A DNA stretch of 23,828 bases from Pseudomonadota bacterium (GTDB lineage Bacteria; SAR324; XYD2-FULL-50-16; JAHJRI01). The notes under the pieces were generated by a model, which worked only from the letters and a program-made list of their open reading frames with translations, was not told where the DNA came from and ran no database searches. Both the position numbers and the translations under genes were made by a program. The DNA is taken from positions 1 to 23,828 of the forward strand of contig JAKSDL010000635.1 in assembly GCA_022360105.1 (NCBI GenBank). The letters run 5' to 3'. Below are positions 15,365 to 23,465 of the stretch, one piece after another; the stretch's first letter is position 1, and each line of letters opens with the position of its first letter.

Positions 15365-15392
15365 TTGGAAGCAGACAGATATTTTTTATAAC
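15365..15392 (+). promoter_or_regulatory. Candidate trmFO promoter
   Basis: TTGGAA (15365-15370, 4/6 match to the -35) is followed after 16 bases by TATAAC (15387-15392, 5/6 match to the -10). Transcription would start near 15399 and leave a leader of about 14 bases before the trmFO ATG. Support is only by consensus and position. Confidence 0.45.
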
Positions 15393-15412
15393 CTCGTACA
15401 CTCAATACCTTC

Positions 15413-16771
15413 ATGTCTAGAAAGTCCAATGTCGCAATCATCGGGGCAGGTTTAGCCGGCTGTGAAGCTGCCTGGCAGCTGGCATCCCGCAATATTCCGG
15501 TCACCCTGTTTGAAATGCGCCCAAAATTAACAACTCCAGCCCATCAAACCGGAAACCTGGCAGAACTTGTTTGCAGCAACTCTTTTAAGTCGGTGGATAC
15601 CTCAAACGCACATGGACTGTTGAAGGCTGAAATGGAATGCGCTAATTCCTTAATCATTGAATCGGCAAAGAAAAATTCAGTCCCGGCGGGATCTGCCTTA
15701 GCCGTAGATAGGGCGCTGTTTTCTGCCGAAATAAAGTACAAATTGTCTGCATTGGAGTCATGTGAAGTGATATTGCGGGAGATTACGGACATAAATGTTT
15801 TACTGAAGGATTATTCATATGTGATTGTCGCTGCTGGTCCGCTTATGTCAGATGCTCTTTCTGAATCTCTGAAATTACTCCTCGATGATGAAGAGTTGTA
15901 TTTTTATGATGCGATTGCACCGGTGGTTTATGCTGATTCCATCAATATGGATATTGCTTTCAAAGCCTCGCGGTATGACAAAGGTGAAGCAGACTATATC
16001 AATTGTCCCATGAATCGCGAGCAGTATGAAGAGTTGGTGAATAACCTGGTTTCTGCTAAAAAAGTTCCTTTTAAAGATTTTGAGCAAGCCAAACATTTTG
16101 AAGGCTGCTTACCGGTTGAGGTGTTAGCCAAACGAGGAATCGACGCATTGGCATTTGGGGCTATGAAACCGGTTGGTCTTAACAACCCGAAAACGGGAGA
16201 GCAACATCATGCTGTTCTCCAGCTGAGACAGGAGAACCAAGATGCCTCGCTATACAATTTGGTCGGTTGTCAAACCAGGATGACCTGGCCGGAGCAAAAA
16301 AGGGTTTTTCGAATGATTCCCGGGTTGGAAAATTGTGAGTTCGCCCGATTAGGCAGCATGCACCGCAACACCTACGTCAATGCCCCCAACCAGTTAAATA
16401 CCAATCTCTCCCTGAAGGTTAACAATAAGGTTTTTCTTGCAGGGCAGATCACCGGTGTCGAAGGTTACACCGAATCATCTTCAATGGGTCTCTGGGCAGC
16501 ATTAAACGTTTATCAGTCTTTACAAGGCAACCAGTATTTAGAGGTCAATCCGGAAACCATGATCGGGGGGTTGGTAAACTATCTCCAAACAGCCTCTCCA
16601 AAGCGTTTTCAACCGATGAATGCAAACTTTGGATTGTTACAGGCACTGCCAGGAAAAAAAATCAAGAATAAAAAGGAGAAAAGGAAACTCCAGGCTGAAT
16701 TGGCACTTTCAACCTGGAAAAGTCAACTCAGGCAATTAGGAATCCCATTGCCTGAAATTGTATTTGGTTAG
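15413..16771 (+). CDS. trmFO: Methylenetetrahydrofolate-tRNA-(uracil-5-)-methyltransferase
   Basis: This is a 452-residue FAD enzyme that makes ribothymidine at tRNA position 54 using 5,10-methylene-THF. The FAD-binding motif GAGLAGCEAAW is at 11-21. Further family blocks are LFEMRPKLTTPAHQTGNLAE, LVCSNSFKS, NAHGLLKAEM, GCLPVEVLAKRGIDALAFG, MKPVGL, RLGSMHRNTYVNAP and the second FAD block FLAGQITGVEGYTES. The length is normal for the family, and nothing is missing. It replaces the SAM-dependent TrmA found in enterics, which helps exclude that group. Its stop overlaps the stop of the convergent transglycosylase gene by four bases. Confidence 0.97.
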   Translation: MSRKSNVAIIGAGLAGCEAAWQLASRNIPVTLFEMRPKLTTPAHQTGNLAELVCSNSFKSVDTSNAHGLLKAEMECANSLIIESAKKNSVPAGSALAVDRALFSAEIKYKLSALESCEVILREITDINVLLKDYSYVIVAAGPLMSDALSESLKLLLDDEELYFYDAIAPVVYADSINMDIAFKASRYDKGEADYINCPMNREQYEELVNNLVSAKKVPFKDFEQAKHFEGCLPVEVLAKRGIDALAFGAMKPVGLNNPKTGEQHHAVLQLRQENQDASLYNLVGCQTRMTWPEQKRVFRMIPGLENCEFARLGSMHRNTYVNAPNQLNTNLSLKVNNKVFLAGQITGVEGYTESSSMGLWAALNVYQSLQGNQYLEVNPETMIGGLVNYLQTASPKRFQPMNANFGLLQALPGKKIKNKKEKRKLQAELALSTWKSQLRQLGIPLPEIVFG

Positions 16772-17475
16772 ATAGTAACGTCGCCAGTCGGCTTTTGCTC
16801 AGAAAAAGCCTTTTTGTAATCTTCGTAATAACGTTCAACGTTTTTCAGATAATTACGGGTTTCCGCAGGAAGGGTTTTAATGGTTCTCTGGAAGAAATTA
16901 TTGCTGTAGCGATTGGCTTTATACTTGTAACAGTTAAAACCTTTGCATTTGAAAGCCCTTTTCACTCGGTGAATCCCGGCATTGTATGATGCAATGATCA
17001 ATTGTCGATGCTTGTCAGGGTTTTCAATTCCTTCCAGACGATCTTGCAGGGTTTTAAGATAACCAACACCCAGGGCGATGTTTAACTCCGGCTGTTCTAT
17101 CAGGTTCTTTTTCAATTTATATAAGGAAACATCCATACCGGACTTGCGGTATTCATCCAGAGCAGTTGTTGGCATCAGTTGCATCAACCCTAATGCTCCT
17201 TTATGACTTTTTGCCTGGATTTTAAAATTTGATTCGGCTTTCATTACAGCCAAAACCAGGGGAATGAATTCATCATCATTCTCCACATATTTTGAAATAT
17301 AAGGCAAATATGTCTCTGCAGCCTTGATATCCTTGGCCGCAAGATGCCCTGTTTCATCCAATCGTATTGTACTGAGCTGCAGCTCTGAAGTAGGGCCGTC
17401 AAAGTCTCCGGGTGAAAACAATATGAATCCCAGAAACAGTATTGGAAAGTACAAAAAAAAACTTTTATTAATCAT
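16768..17475 (-). CDS. Exported lytic transglycosylase (SLT/LysM-less family)
   Basis: This is 235 residues from the ATG at 17475 (an in-frame TTG at 17484 is weaker). A hydrophobic signal or anchor segment follows MINKS (FFLYFPILFLGFILF, about 6-20). The SLT domain (about 50-200) has VMKAESNFKIQAKS with the catalytic Glu, GALGLMQLMPTTA, NIALGVGYLKTL and ASYNAGIHRVKRA: the full MltC/Slt70-type signature. It cleaves peptidoglycan between MurNAc and GlcNAc to 1,6-anhydro products in the periplasm, supplying the tripeptides that Mpl (encoded downstream in this window) reattaches. The C-terminus overlaps the trmFO stop in the opposite direction. Confidence 0.9.
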   Translation of the reverse strand: MINKSFFLYFPILFLGFILFSPGDFDGPTSELQLSTIRLDETGHLAAKDIKAAETYLPYISKYVENDDEFIPLVLAVMKAESNFKIQAKSHKGALGLMQLMPTTALDEYRKSGMDVSLYKLKKNLIEQPELNIALGVGYLKTLQDRLEGIENPDKHRQLIIASYNAGIHRVKRAFKCKGFNCYKYKANRYSNNFFQRTIKTLPAETRNYLKNVERYYEDYKKAFSEQKPTGDVTI

Positions 17476-17775
17476 AGCAATCAAAACAACTGTGTCACAG
17501 ATATTAAGTCTGTTTGTCTCAAAGTAAACCTCAATTTTATAACAACGGACTTAATTTTCTAGTCCAACCTTCCAAAAGTCAGTCAGACTTTTATCCAAAT
17601 CAATGTTTCAATTGTCCGTAAAAAAGGACAAATGGTTTATATGGTTGAAAGTTTTAAGATTTTTCAATGAATTCTATTCAATGAAAGGAACCAAAAACAG
17701 AAAAATCTTCATTTATCATACCAATTGTCCGGAGTATAATACATCCTTGTTGAGATTTTGAAGCGTTTGTTTTGA
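17476..17775. other. Intergenic gap with two hairpins, no gene
   Basis: These 300 bases lie between the argA-like stop and the transglycosylase start, both on the minus strand. They contain the inverted repeats AAAAGTC-AGTCA-GACTTTT (17574-17592), which reads on the minus strand as a weak terminator with four T, and TTGTCC/GGACAA (17612-17631). A TATAAT at 17735-17740 points on the plus strand into the argA-like gene and lacks a good -35. I see no RNA gene. Confidence 0.4.
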
Positions 17776-18894
17776 TTACTTGGCTATATTCAGTCGAAAT
17801 GCCTTTGATTGGCGGGATCTATCATATTGATTCTTCCAACTTTCCGGCAGTGATTCACGATCACATTCTGAAAAACCCAGGCTTTTGAAAAACTCAAACA
17901 TTTTGGGTTCTATGCTGAGCGCAAACATAAATTCTTTTTTTGCATTTCGCACGGTTTGAATCATTTTTTCTGCTAATTCCCGGGCTCTCCCTTTTCCCTG
18001 GTACCTGGGCAGGGTGCAAAACTTGGCTAATTCGATCGCAGCACCATAATCAGTCAGTTTAGCAATGGCCACTATGGATCTATTGACCGTGTATACATAA
18101 TATTCATGAACCTCCGCCGCAATTGAATCCTCGGATACCGGTAAAATAGCTCCTGACGAAACATAGGGTTTCAGAAGCAGGGAGATATCCATAACGTCTG
18201 ATTTTTTACCCTTGCGAATGACATTTGGATAGTCGTTGGTGAGTAGGGTTCCCTTTCCTCTGTGCGTAAAAATCTCTTGAAAAAGGCATCCGCTTTCACC
18301 TTTTAACAGGACAATTTCAAACCCGTATTCAAGGTTGCTTTTCACCAAAAAATCCAGGTGATTTCTGCCAATATTCACCTCCGAATTGTCTTTCATTTCT
18401 CGCTGTGCTTCTTGCGGAGTTAAGTGCGATATGAATGATTCGTTTATTTTTAAACCGTCAAATTTGGAAAGAAAGAAAACCTTATCAACGATAAAATGTT
18501 GCGCTAACTCAATCGTAGATTTTTCAATTAGTTCCAAAGAGACATGACGATTTTGTCGAGCTTTAAGACCAATCACCGGAATCTTGCCTTTTTCCGTCAA
18601 TTCCCTCACGTCAGCAACTGAATTGGTAAAATCGGTATCGCATTCCTGCTGAAAGAATTCAAAAGGATACCCACGATCAGACCATTCTCGAACTGTTTTT
18701 GAGAGCTTAGCCTGATTCTCCATCACAACGATGCATTTAATTTTTGATGCATTTAACACCCGTAAATCGGTCACGATGTTCTTGAGATCAGTCTCTGGTG
18801 AAAGAGACAACACAAACAAGCGACGTTGGAAGCGATAAGAATAGTGAAAGAATTCAAGTGCATTCAACATTTGCACTTCGATAGAATGATTCAT
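17776..18894 (-). CDS. ArgA-like N-acetylglutamate synthase with reduced kinase-fold domain
   Basis: This is a 372-residue, two-part protein. The C-terminal part (about 200-372) matches ArgA: LFQEIFTHRGKGTLLTND at the junction, a GNAT domain with acetyl-CoA loop RYQGKGRARELA (297-308), FFKSLGFSECD, and the ArgA-specific tail LPESWKNQYDRSRQSKAF. The N-terminal part (about 15-200) is in the place of the amino-acid-kinase domain, but lacks the Gly-Gly motifs and is about 70 residues shorter than in E. coli ArgA (443 residues). It should acetylate glutamate in arginine synthesis; arginine feedback through the kinase fold may be altered. It is divergent from tatC across about 270 bases. Confidence 0.82.
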   Translation of the reverse strand: MNHSIEVQMLNALEFFHYSYRFQRRLFVLSLSPETDLKNIVTDLRVLNASKIKCIVVMENQAKLSKTVREWSDRGYPFEFFQQECDTDFTNSVADVRELTEKGKIPVIGLKARQNRHVSLELIEKSTIELAQHFIVDKVFFLSKFDGLKINESFISHLTPQEAQREMKDNSEVNIGRNHLDFLVKSNLEYGFEIVLLKGESGCLFQEIFTHRGKGTLLTNDYPNVIRKGKKSDVMDISLLLKPYVSSGAILPVSEDSIAAEVHEYYVYTVNRSIVAIAKLTDYGAAIELAKFCTLPRYQGKGRARELAEKMIQTVRNAKKEFMFALSIEPKMFEFFKSLGFSECDRESLPESWKNQYDRSRQSKAFRLNIAK

Positions 18895-19160
18895 GGGCTT
18901 GTTGTTGGCTTTGTTTTTAAAAACAGGCTTATTCGCAGAATATGGGCATCCCCGGCATAAAAAGAGAGCAATTAACCAGACATGTCATGTTATTGAATGT
19001 CCTAAAAATAAAGGAGCCCAAAACCGTAGCAAATTAATGAGTTGGCTCGTCCTCATCCAGATAATCTGTTGCCTAGATCAACTTATTCATACTACCATTG
19101 CCGAAGTATGTGAAGCAGGATAGTCGCTAAACCCCTTATAGTCATTGAACTAGAGAAACA

Positions 19161-20414
19161 ATGGAAAATCAGTCAACCGAAGAACACAGCACAACAAAAG
19201 GTCAAACCGCCGGATCGGGAGCCATGTCCTTTATTGATCACCTGGATGAATTACGCCGTCGACTCATCCGGTTTCTGGTCGTAATGATGTTGTGCGTTTT
19301 GGCCACCTACGGATTTAGAAAAGAAATCCTGGATCTTATCAGGGCTCCGGTTGACGCCCCTTTAAAGAAATATACCTCCACCCAACAAAAAACTGTAACA
19401 AAGCCCGAACTGTCTGTAACCGACCTGAATTCCTACAATTGCAGCTGTTCTGAAATTCCTGTTACTGCTGCTGTGGCTGTCGTAGAAGAACCTGTCGACG
19501 ACGCGACCCATGATGCTCAATCGAAAACAGATGTGACTGCCGATGCTTCGACTGAGGAACAACTTGCAGAAATGGCTGATACCGCCGGCAATTGGATTGA
19601 TATTGCAAAGGAGACTGTCAACGACTTCGTGATTTTCTTTCAGGTAGCATTAGGCAAGGACCCATCTCCCGTGTTCGATTCGAACAAATACCAGACCACT
19701 TTGCAGGAATCTCAGGCAGAATCAGGTTTTCAACCACTTCCCGATCATCTGAATCTTAACTGCCAGTGCTCTCTAGCCGTTTCAGGCAAAAAAGCAGAAC
19801 CACATTCTTCCATGGTTTTTATTGGATTGCCGGAATTGTTTTTCGCTCAAATGAAGGTTGCCATTTTTGCAGGTTTTTTCCTGTCATTTCCCTATTTGCT
19901 GATTGAGTTGTGGGGTTTTGTTGGCCCTGCTTTATATAGAAGCGAAAAGAAGATCTTCTGGATTTTTGCCATTTTCTCCTTCATCTTTTTTATCGGTGGA
20001 GCGCTTTTTGGTTATTTTGTGGTATTCCCCTACGGTTTTGATTTCTTCCTGAGCCTGACCCAGATGGGAGAAATAATGCCTTCCCTCTCGGTTGGCGAGT
20101 ATCTGAGCTTCGCCCTTAAGCTTTTGATGGCATTTGGGTTTATCTTTGAATTGCCGTTGGTGACTTTCATTTTGGCCAGAATGGGAGTAGTCACGCCGCA
20201 ATTGATGATCAAGCAATCCAGGATGGCCATCCTCATTGTATTCATCCTCAGCGCCATGCTGACACCTCCGGACCCGCTTACCATGATGTTCATGGCTGGC
20301 CCAATGATATTGTTGTACATACTGAGTATTATTGTGTGCTTTGTGGGACTAAACAGGCAAAAAGCAGCATTGAGGAAGCAGGGAATAGATCCGGACGAGT
20401 TTCGCGAAGCTTAA
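19161..20414 (+). CDS. tatC: TatC translocase subunit with a large CxC-containing periplasmic insertion
   Basis: This is a 417-residue protein against about 250 in usual TatC. The cytoplasmic N-terminal motif SFIDHLDELRRRLI (23-36) leads into TM1 (about 36-52). The conserved later part resumes at VFIGLPELFFAQMKVAIFAG (219-238) and carries the remaining helices, with ELWGFVGPALY and the TatC end LTPPDPLTMMFMAGPM. Residues about 68-216, in the first periplasmic loop, are extra. They are acidic and polar and hold two CxC motifs, Cys94/Cys96 and Cys201/Cys203, each at the end of a similar segment starting KYxxTxQ. tatA/tatB are not adjacent. The stop overlaps the next gene, convergent, by four bases. 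TatC recognises twin-arginine signal peptides. Confidence 0.93.
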   Translation: MENQSTEEHSTTKGQTAGSGAMSFIDHLDELRRRLIRFLVVMMLCVLATYGFRKEILDLIRAPVDAPLKKYTSTQQKTVTKPELSVTDLNSYNCSCSEIPVTAAVAVVEEPVDDATHDAQSKTDVTADASTEEQLAEMADTAGNWIDIAKETVNDFVIFFQVALGKDPSPVFDSNKYQTTLQESQAESGFQPLPDHLNLNCQCSLAVSGKKAEPHSSMVFIGLPELFFAQMKVAIFAGFFLSFPYLLIELWGFVGPALYRSEKKIFWIFAIFSFIFFIGGALFGYFVVFPYGFDFFLSLTQMGEIMPSLSVGEYLSFALKLLMAFGFIFELPLVTFILARMGVVTPQLMIKQSRMAILIVFILSAMLTPPDPLTMMFMAGPMILLYILSIIVCFVGLNRQKAALRKQGIDPDEFREA

Positions 20415-20611
20415 TCGTCTTCTTTGAATGGGGTTGTGGGGTCTTTTAAAAAAAGCAGCACCCCCAGGCAAATTCCGGCGATGACTGCAGACAGCTTAAT
20501 TTCCTGAGGAAAGTCCTGCCCCAGTAAAATAATCTGGGGCAAACGATAGGAGAGATACCCGATCTGAATAAAAAAAACGATTAAGATGACGATCGAAAGC
20601 TTTTTCTTCAT
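20411..20611 (-). CDS. Small two-helix membrane protein, function unknown
   Basis: This is a 66-residue protein with basic N-terminus MKKK, a hydrophobic segment at about 6-23 (SIVILIVFFIQIGYLSY) and a second at about 42-56 (AVIAGICLGVLLFL), ending in an acidic FKEDD. No family is recognised. It is 28 bases downstream of the unknown gene that is coupled to mpl, on the same strand, so it may be the last gene of that operon. Its stop overlaps the tatC stop. The ribosome site is weak. Confidence 0.7.
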   Translation of the reverse strand: MKKKLSIVILIVFFIQIGYLSYRLPQIILLGQDFPQEIKLSAVIAGICLGVLLFLKDPTTPFKEDD

Positions 20612-20639
20612 CTGATCAGGGTAGGTTGGATGTTAACTA

Positions 20640-21929
20640 TTACTTAGCCAATTGAAGAGCGATTGGCATCCAAAATTCCGACATAGGCAATTCACCATAT
20701 TCAGCCACATCGATCCTTTCCTGATTCCACACCAAATCCAGTGGCCACCTGGCTTTTCCGTCGCGAGTCAATCTACCCGTCGTCAATGAGATTCCCTCAT
20801 CTTCCTCCAATTTCAAATCCCAGGGCAGGCTCAAGGATTCCCATTTATTTCTATATTCTTCCAGATAACCAATTTGATTAAATGACCCTAAGCATTTGAC
20901 CCCATTCATAAATCTTAAGACCAGAAATTGTAAAAGGATTCCGGGGCAGATTTTTTTATCTCGCAAGGTTCTGGCCAGTGATTCTCTTCCATAGGTCTGT
21001 TCACCGCTCTTTGATCCGATTGTACCACTGTTTGCCCAGGATAGGGTTTCGATTTTTATCGATTTCTTGCTTTTGTAGGAACCAAGAAAAAGATTGGGGT
21101 GATCGAACAATTTATTAAAAACAGTTGTTATCCCGTTATCAAAAAGCAATGAAACCAGCGGATGATCATCTTTACTGGTTAATATCTTAATCAAATAGTT
21201 ACTGATCACACGATTGATATCAAAATAGACGATATTTGAACGGTCAAAAACCTTTTGCTGAATGCTCGAACAAACTCTACATGCCCAACTGGAATACGAT
21301 CGACTAACTTCAGGCGGTCCGATTTGAGATTTCAATGCTGAGGAAAACTGTTGGTAAATCTCTGTTTGATGACTGGTTAAATCAGTGCCAAATACCAGTT
21401 GATCTCTCTGTTTGGAGGGTATCAGCGAAATCCGTCGATCGGAAGTCCCGTCCTGCTCGCGATCCTTGGATGCCTTCAAAGTTTTGTGATAAAGAGGCTT
21501 CTTACTATCCAGCAGTTCTTCTGTGGGAATGTCACCGTAATTTACAGCGCCGGACCAGGCTGCGTTGGAAAATGCCACTCCGGAATTGGCAGCAACGAAA
21601 TATACATCATCCTTGGACAAACCCGCCAGACTAACAAGATCATACGCCAGAAAAGTGGGTCCGTTTGTGGGAGTGACATGGTGCGAGGTCTGAAGCACCG
21701 GTCGATTCTTTAAATTATCCAGGAATGCATAAGCTGAATCGGAAGAAAATCCCTGCTCCAGCCATTCTTCCACAAACGCTTCTTCCAGCTCTGTTTCGAA
21801 TGTGATTGCCTTATTGTGGTAAAGACTTTCTGAATATTTGTTTAGAGGTGTTTCCCAATACTGATCAAAAAAACCGGCAAGCACCGGGTAGGACGCATTG
21901 AGAGCTTGAATAAGTTCCGATTTTACCAT
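20640..21929 (-). CDS. Unknown 429-residue protein translationally coupled to mpl
   Basis: This gene starts at an ATG inside the last codons of mpl (7-base overlap, ATGGTAA), so it is translated from the same mRNA. There is no signal peptide or membrane segment. Notable blocks are TSHHVTPTNGPTFLAYDL (81-98, His83-His84), YFVAANSGVAFSNAAW (110-125), WACRVCSSIQQKVF (215-228, a CxxC), VYFDINRVISNYL, LFLGSYKSKKSIKIETL and LLQFLVLRFMNGVKCLGSF with a following YLEEYRNKW. The even spread of such blocks suggests a globular enzyme-like protein, but I recognise no family and give no function. The coupling suggests a link to muropeptide recycling or ligation. Confidence 0.8.
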   Translation of the reverse strand: MVKSELIQALNASYPVLAGFFDQYWETPLNKYSESLYHNKAITFETELEEAFVEEWLEQGFSSDSAYAFLDNLKNRPVLQTSHHVTPTNGPTFLAYDLVSLAGLSKDDVYFVAANSGVAFSNAAWSGAVNYGDIPTEELLDSKKPLYHKTLKASKDREQDGTSDRRISLIPSKQRDQLVFGTDLTSHQTEIYQQFSSALKSQIGPPEVSRSYSSWACRVCSSIQQKVFDRSNIVYFDINRVISNYLIKILTSKDDHPLVSLLFDNGITTVFNKLFDHPNLFLGSYKSKKSIKIETLSWANSGTIGSKSGEQTYGRESLARTLRDKKICPGILLQFLVLRFMNGVKCLGSFNQIGYLEEYRNKWESLSLPWDLKLEEDEGISLTTGRLTRDGKARWPLDLVWNQERIDVAEYGELPMSEFWMPIALQLAK

Positions 21930-23335
21930 TTATTATCCAACGCCTCTGCAAGCAGATGTGGAACACCACCAAAGCCTCCGTTGCTCATCATAACAAAAAT
22001 GTCATTTGGTTGTGCTTCAGCAATACAATACTCAACGATGTCATCAAACGATTCCAACTGCTGAGCCGTTTTTCCCTGTTCGGTGAGCTCCGAAATAATT
22101 TTATTTACATCCAATCGTTCATCGGGATCGATAGTTTCCAATCGATGTAGTTTGGAAATAGTGATTGTGTCTGCATTAGCAAAAGCAGCACCCAGGGTTT
22201 CCTGATGAATATTCCGAACCGCCGTGTTGCTGCGGGCTTCAAATATCGCATGAATCCTGGAGTCCGGCCAGGCAGTTCGCAGGGCATTGATGGTTTCTTT
22301 GATGGCTGTTGGATGGTGGGCAAAATCATCAAAAACCCTGACATACTGATTGGAGGTCAGCTGTTGAAGTCTTCGTTTCACATTTTTATAGTTTAGCAGA
22401 GCCTCCTGAACCTGCTCCAAAGGCAGACCTTCATGAATGGCCAGTAGAATAACAGCTGTAGCATTCCTGACATTGAACTCACCCAGGATCGGTATTTCCC
22501 AGTTACCTTTATTCTCTTTATAATCCAAATCAAAACTCATCCCCAGCTTTCCGGCAATTGCTTTGACATTGCTGATGACAGCATCACACTTATCTGAAAA
22601 TCCAAACGTAACGTAAGGCGAGTAACCGGACTTTGCCACTTCCAGGGCAACCGAATCATCACCATTGACAATAATCAATCCGTTTTGCGGGATTTGCCTC
22701 AACATTAAAATAAACGATTTTTTAATGTCATCAATATCTTTAAATATGTCGGCATGGTCAAACTCAATATTGTTGATGACCAGCAGATCCGGTAAATAGT
22801 GAAAAAACTTTGACCTTTTGTCAAAAAGGCTTGTATCGTATTCATCGCCTTCTATAATAAAGTACCCCCCTTTTTCAACATCTCGCGAAGAGGTTCCAAA
22901 ATTCTCCGGAATACCACCGATCATGAAACCTGCTGGTTTTTTGCAGTGGTCAAATACCTGGGCTGTCAATGATGTGACTGAGGTTTTACCATGCGTCCCG
23001 GTGATTACAATTGATCGATTCCCGCGGATAAATTCGTTCTTCAATAACTCGGCAATGGAAATATAATGAAGATGAGCCTCCAATGCATATTCGACTTCCG
23101 GATTTCCACGGCTCAGCACATTTCCTAAAACAACAACATCCGGATGCGGTTTTAAATTATCCTCATGATAAGGTGATTGAATCTCAATCTCATTAGCTTT
23201 GAGAAAATCAGACATGGGAGGATACACATTTTGATCGGATCCGGTAATTTTATGACCTCGTTTTTTTAACAGGACTGCAACAGAAGCCATGGCTGTCCCA
23301 CAAATGCCTGAGAAATGAAAATGTTTTAAAGACAT
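21923..23335 (-). CDS. mpl: UDP-N-acetylmuramate:L-Ala-gamma-D-Glu-meso-DAP ligase
   Basis: This is a 470-residue Mur-ligase family enzyme that attaches the recycled tripeptide directly to UDP-MurNAc in the cytoplasm. The N-terminal FSGICGTAMASVAVLLK and GSDQNVYPPMSDFL are the Mpl version of the MurC motif. ATP-binding GTHGKTS is at 112-118, followed by EGDEYDTSLFDKRSKF and NNIEFDHADIF, FDDFAHHPTAI, and the C-terminal MMSNGGFGGV. The PPMS and FDHADI features separate it from MurC. No Shine-Dalgarno precedes the ATG; instead nine tandem heptamers end five bases upstream, and an in-frame stop lies 15 bases upstream, so the repeats are untranslated. polA lies 130 bases upstream on the same strand. 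Confidence 0.95.
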   Translation of the reverse strand: MSLKHFHFSGICGTAMASVAVLLKKRGHKITGSDQNVYPPMSDFLKANEIEIQSPYHEDNLKPHPDVVVLGNVLSRGNPEVEYALEAHLHYISIAELLKNEFIRGNRSIVITGTHGKTSVTSLTAQVFDHCKKPAGFMIGGIPENFGTSSRDVEKGGYFIIEGDEYDTSLFDKRSKFFHYLPDLLVINNIEFDHADIFKDIDDIKKSFILMLRQIPQNGLIIVNGDDSVALEVAKSGYSPYVTFGFSDKCDAVISNVKAIAGKLGMSFDLDYKENKGNWEIPILGEFNVRNATAVILLAIHEGLPLEQVQEALLNYKNVKRRLQQLTSNQYVRVFDDFAHHPTAIKETINALRTAWPDSRIHAIFEARSNTAVRNIHQETLGAAFANADTITISKLHRLETIDPDERLDVNKIISELTEQGKTAQQLESFDDIVEYCIAEAQPNDIFVMMSNGGFGGVPHLLAEALDNKW

Positions 23336-23340
23336 TTCGG

Positions 23341-23403
23341 TTATCGGTTATCGGTTATCGATTATCGATTATCGATTATCGATTATCGATTATCGATTAT
23401 CGG
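23341..23403 (-). repeat. Nine tandem 7-bp repeats against the mpl start
   Basis: Exactly nine copies of TTATCGR (plus strand), six ending in A and three in G, run without interruption for 63 bases. They stop five bases before the mpl ATG. On the minus strand each A-type junction contains GATAAT, one base from the -10 consensus. Such perfect short arrays are prone to slipped-strand change, so copy number may modulate mpl expression. Confidence 0.92.
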
Positions 23404-23465
23404 AAAATGCCCTTTGCAAGAATAGCTATCAAAGGTTTTTTTGTAACTTGTTCCAAATTTTGGTT

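Noticed and set aside
18893..19123. 76-codon plus-strand frame between argA and tatC
   Set aside because: It begins over the argA start codon, has no ribosome site and no family likeness; the region is more simply the divergent promoter region.
23341..23403. CRISPR array
   Set aside because: Units are only 7 bp and directly adjacent with no spacers; there are no cas genes.
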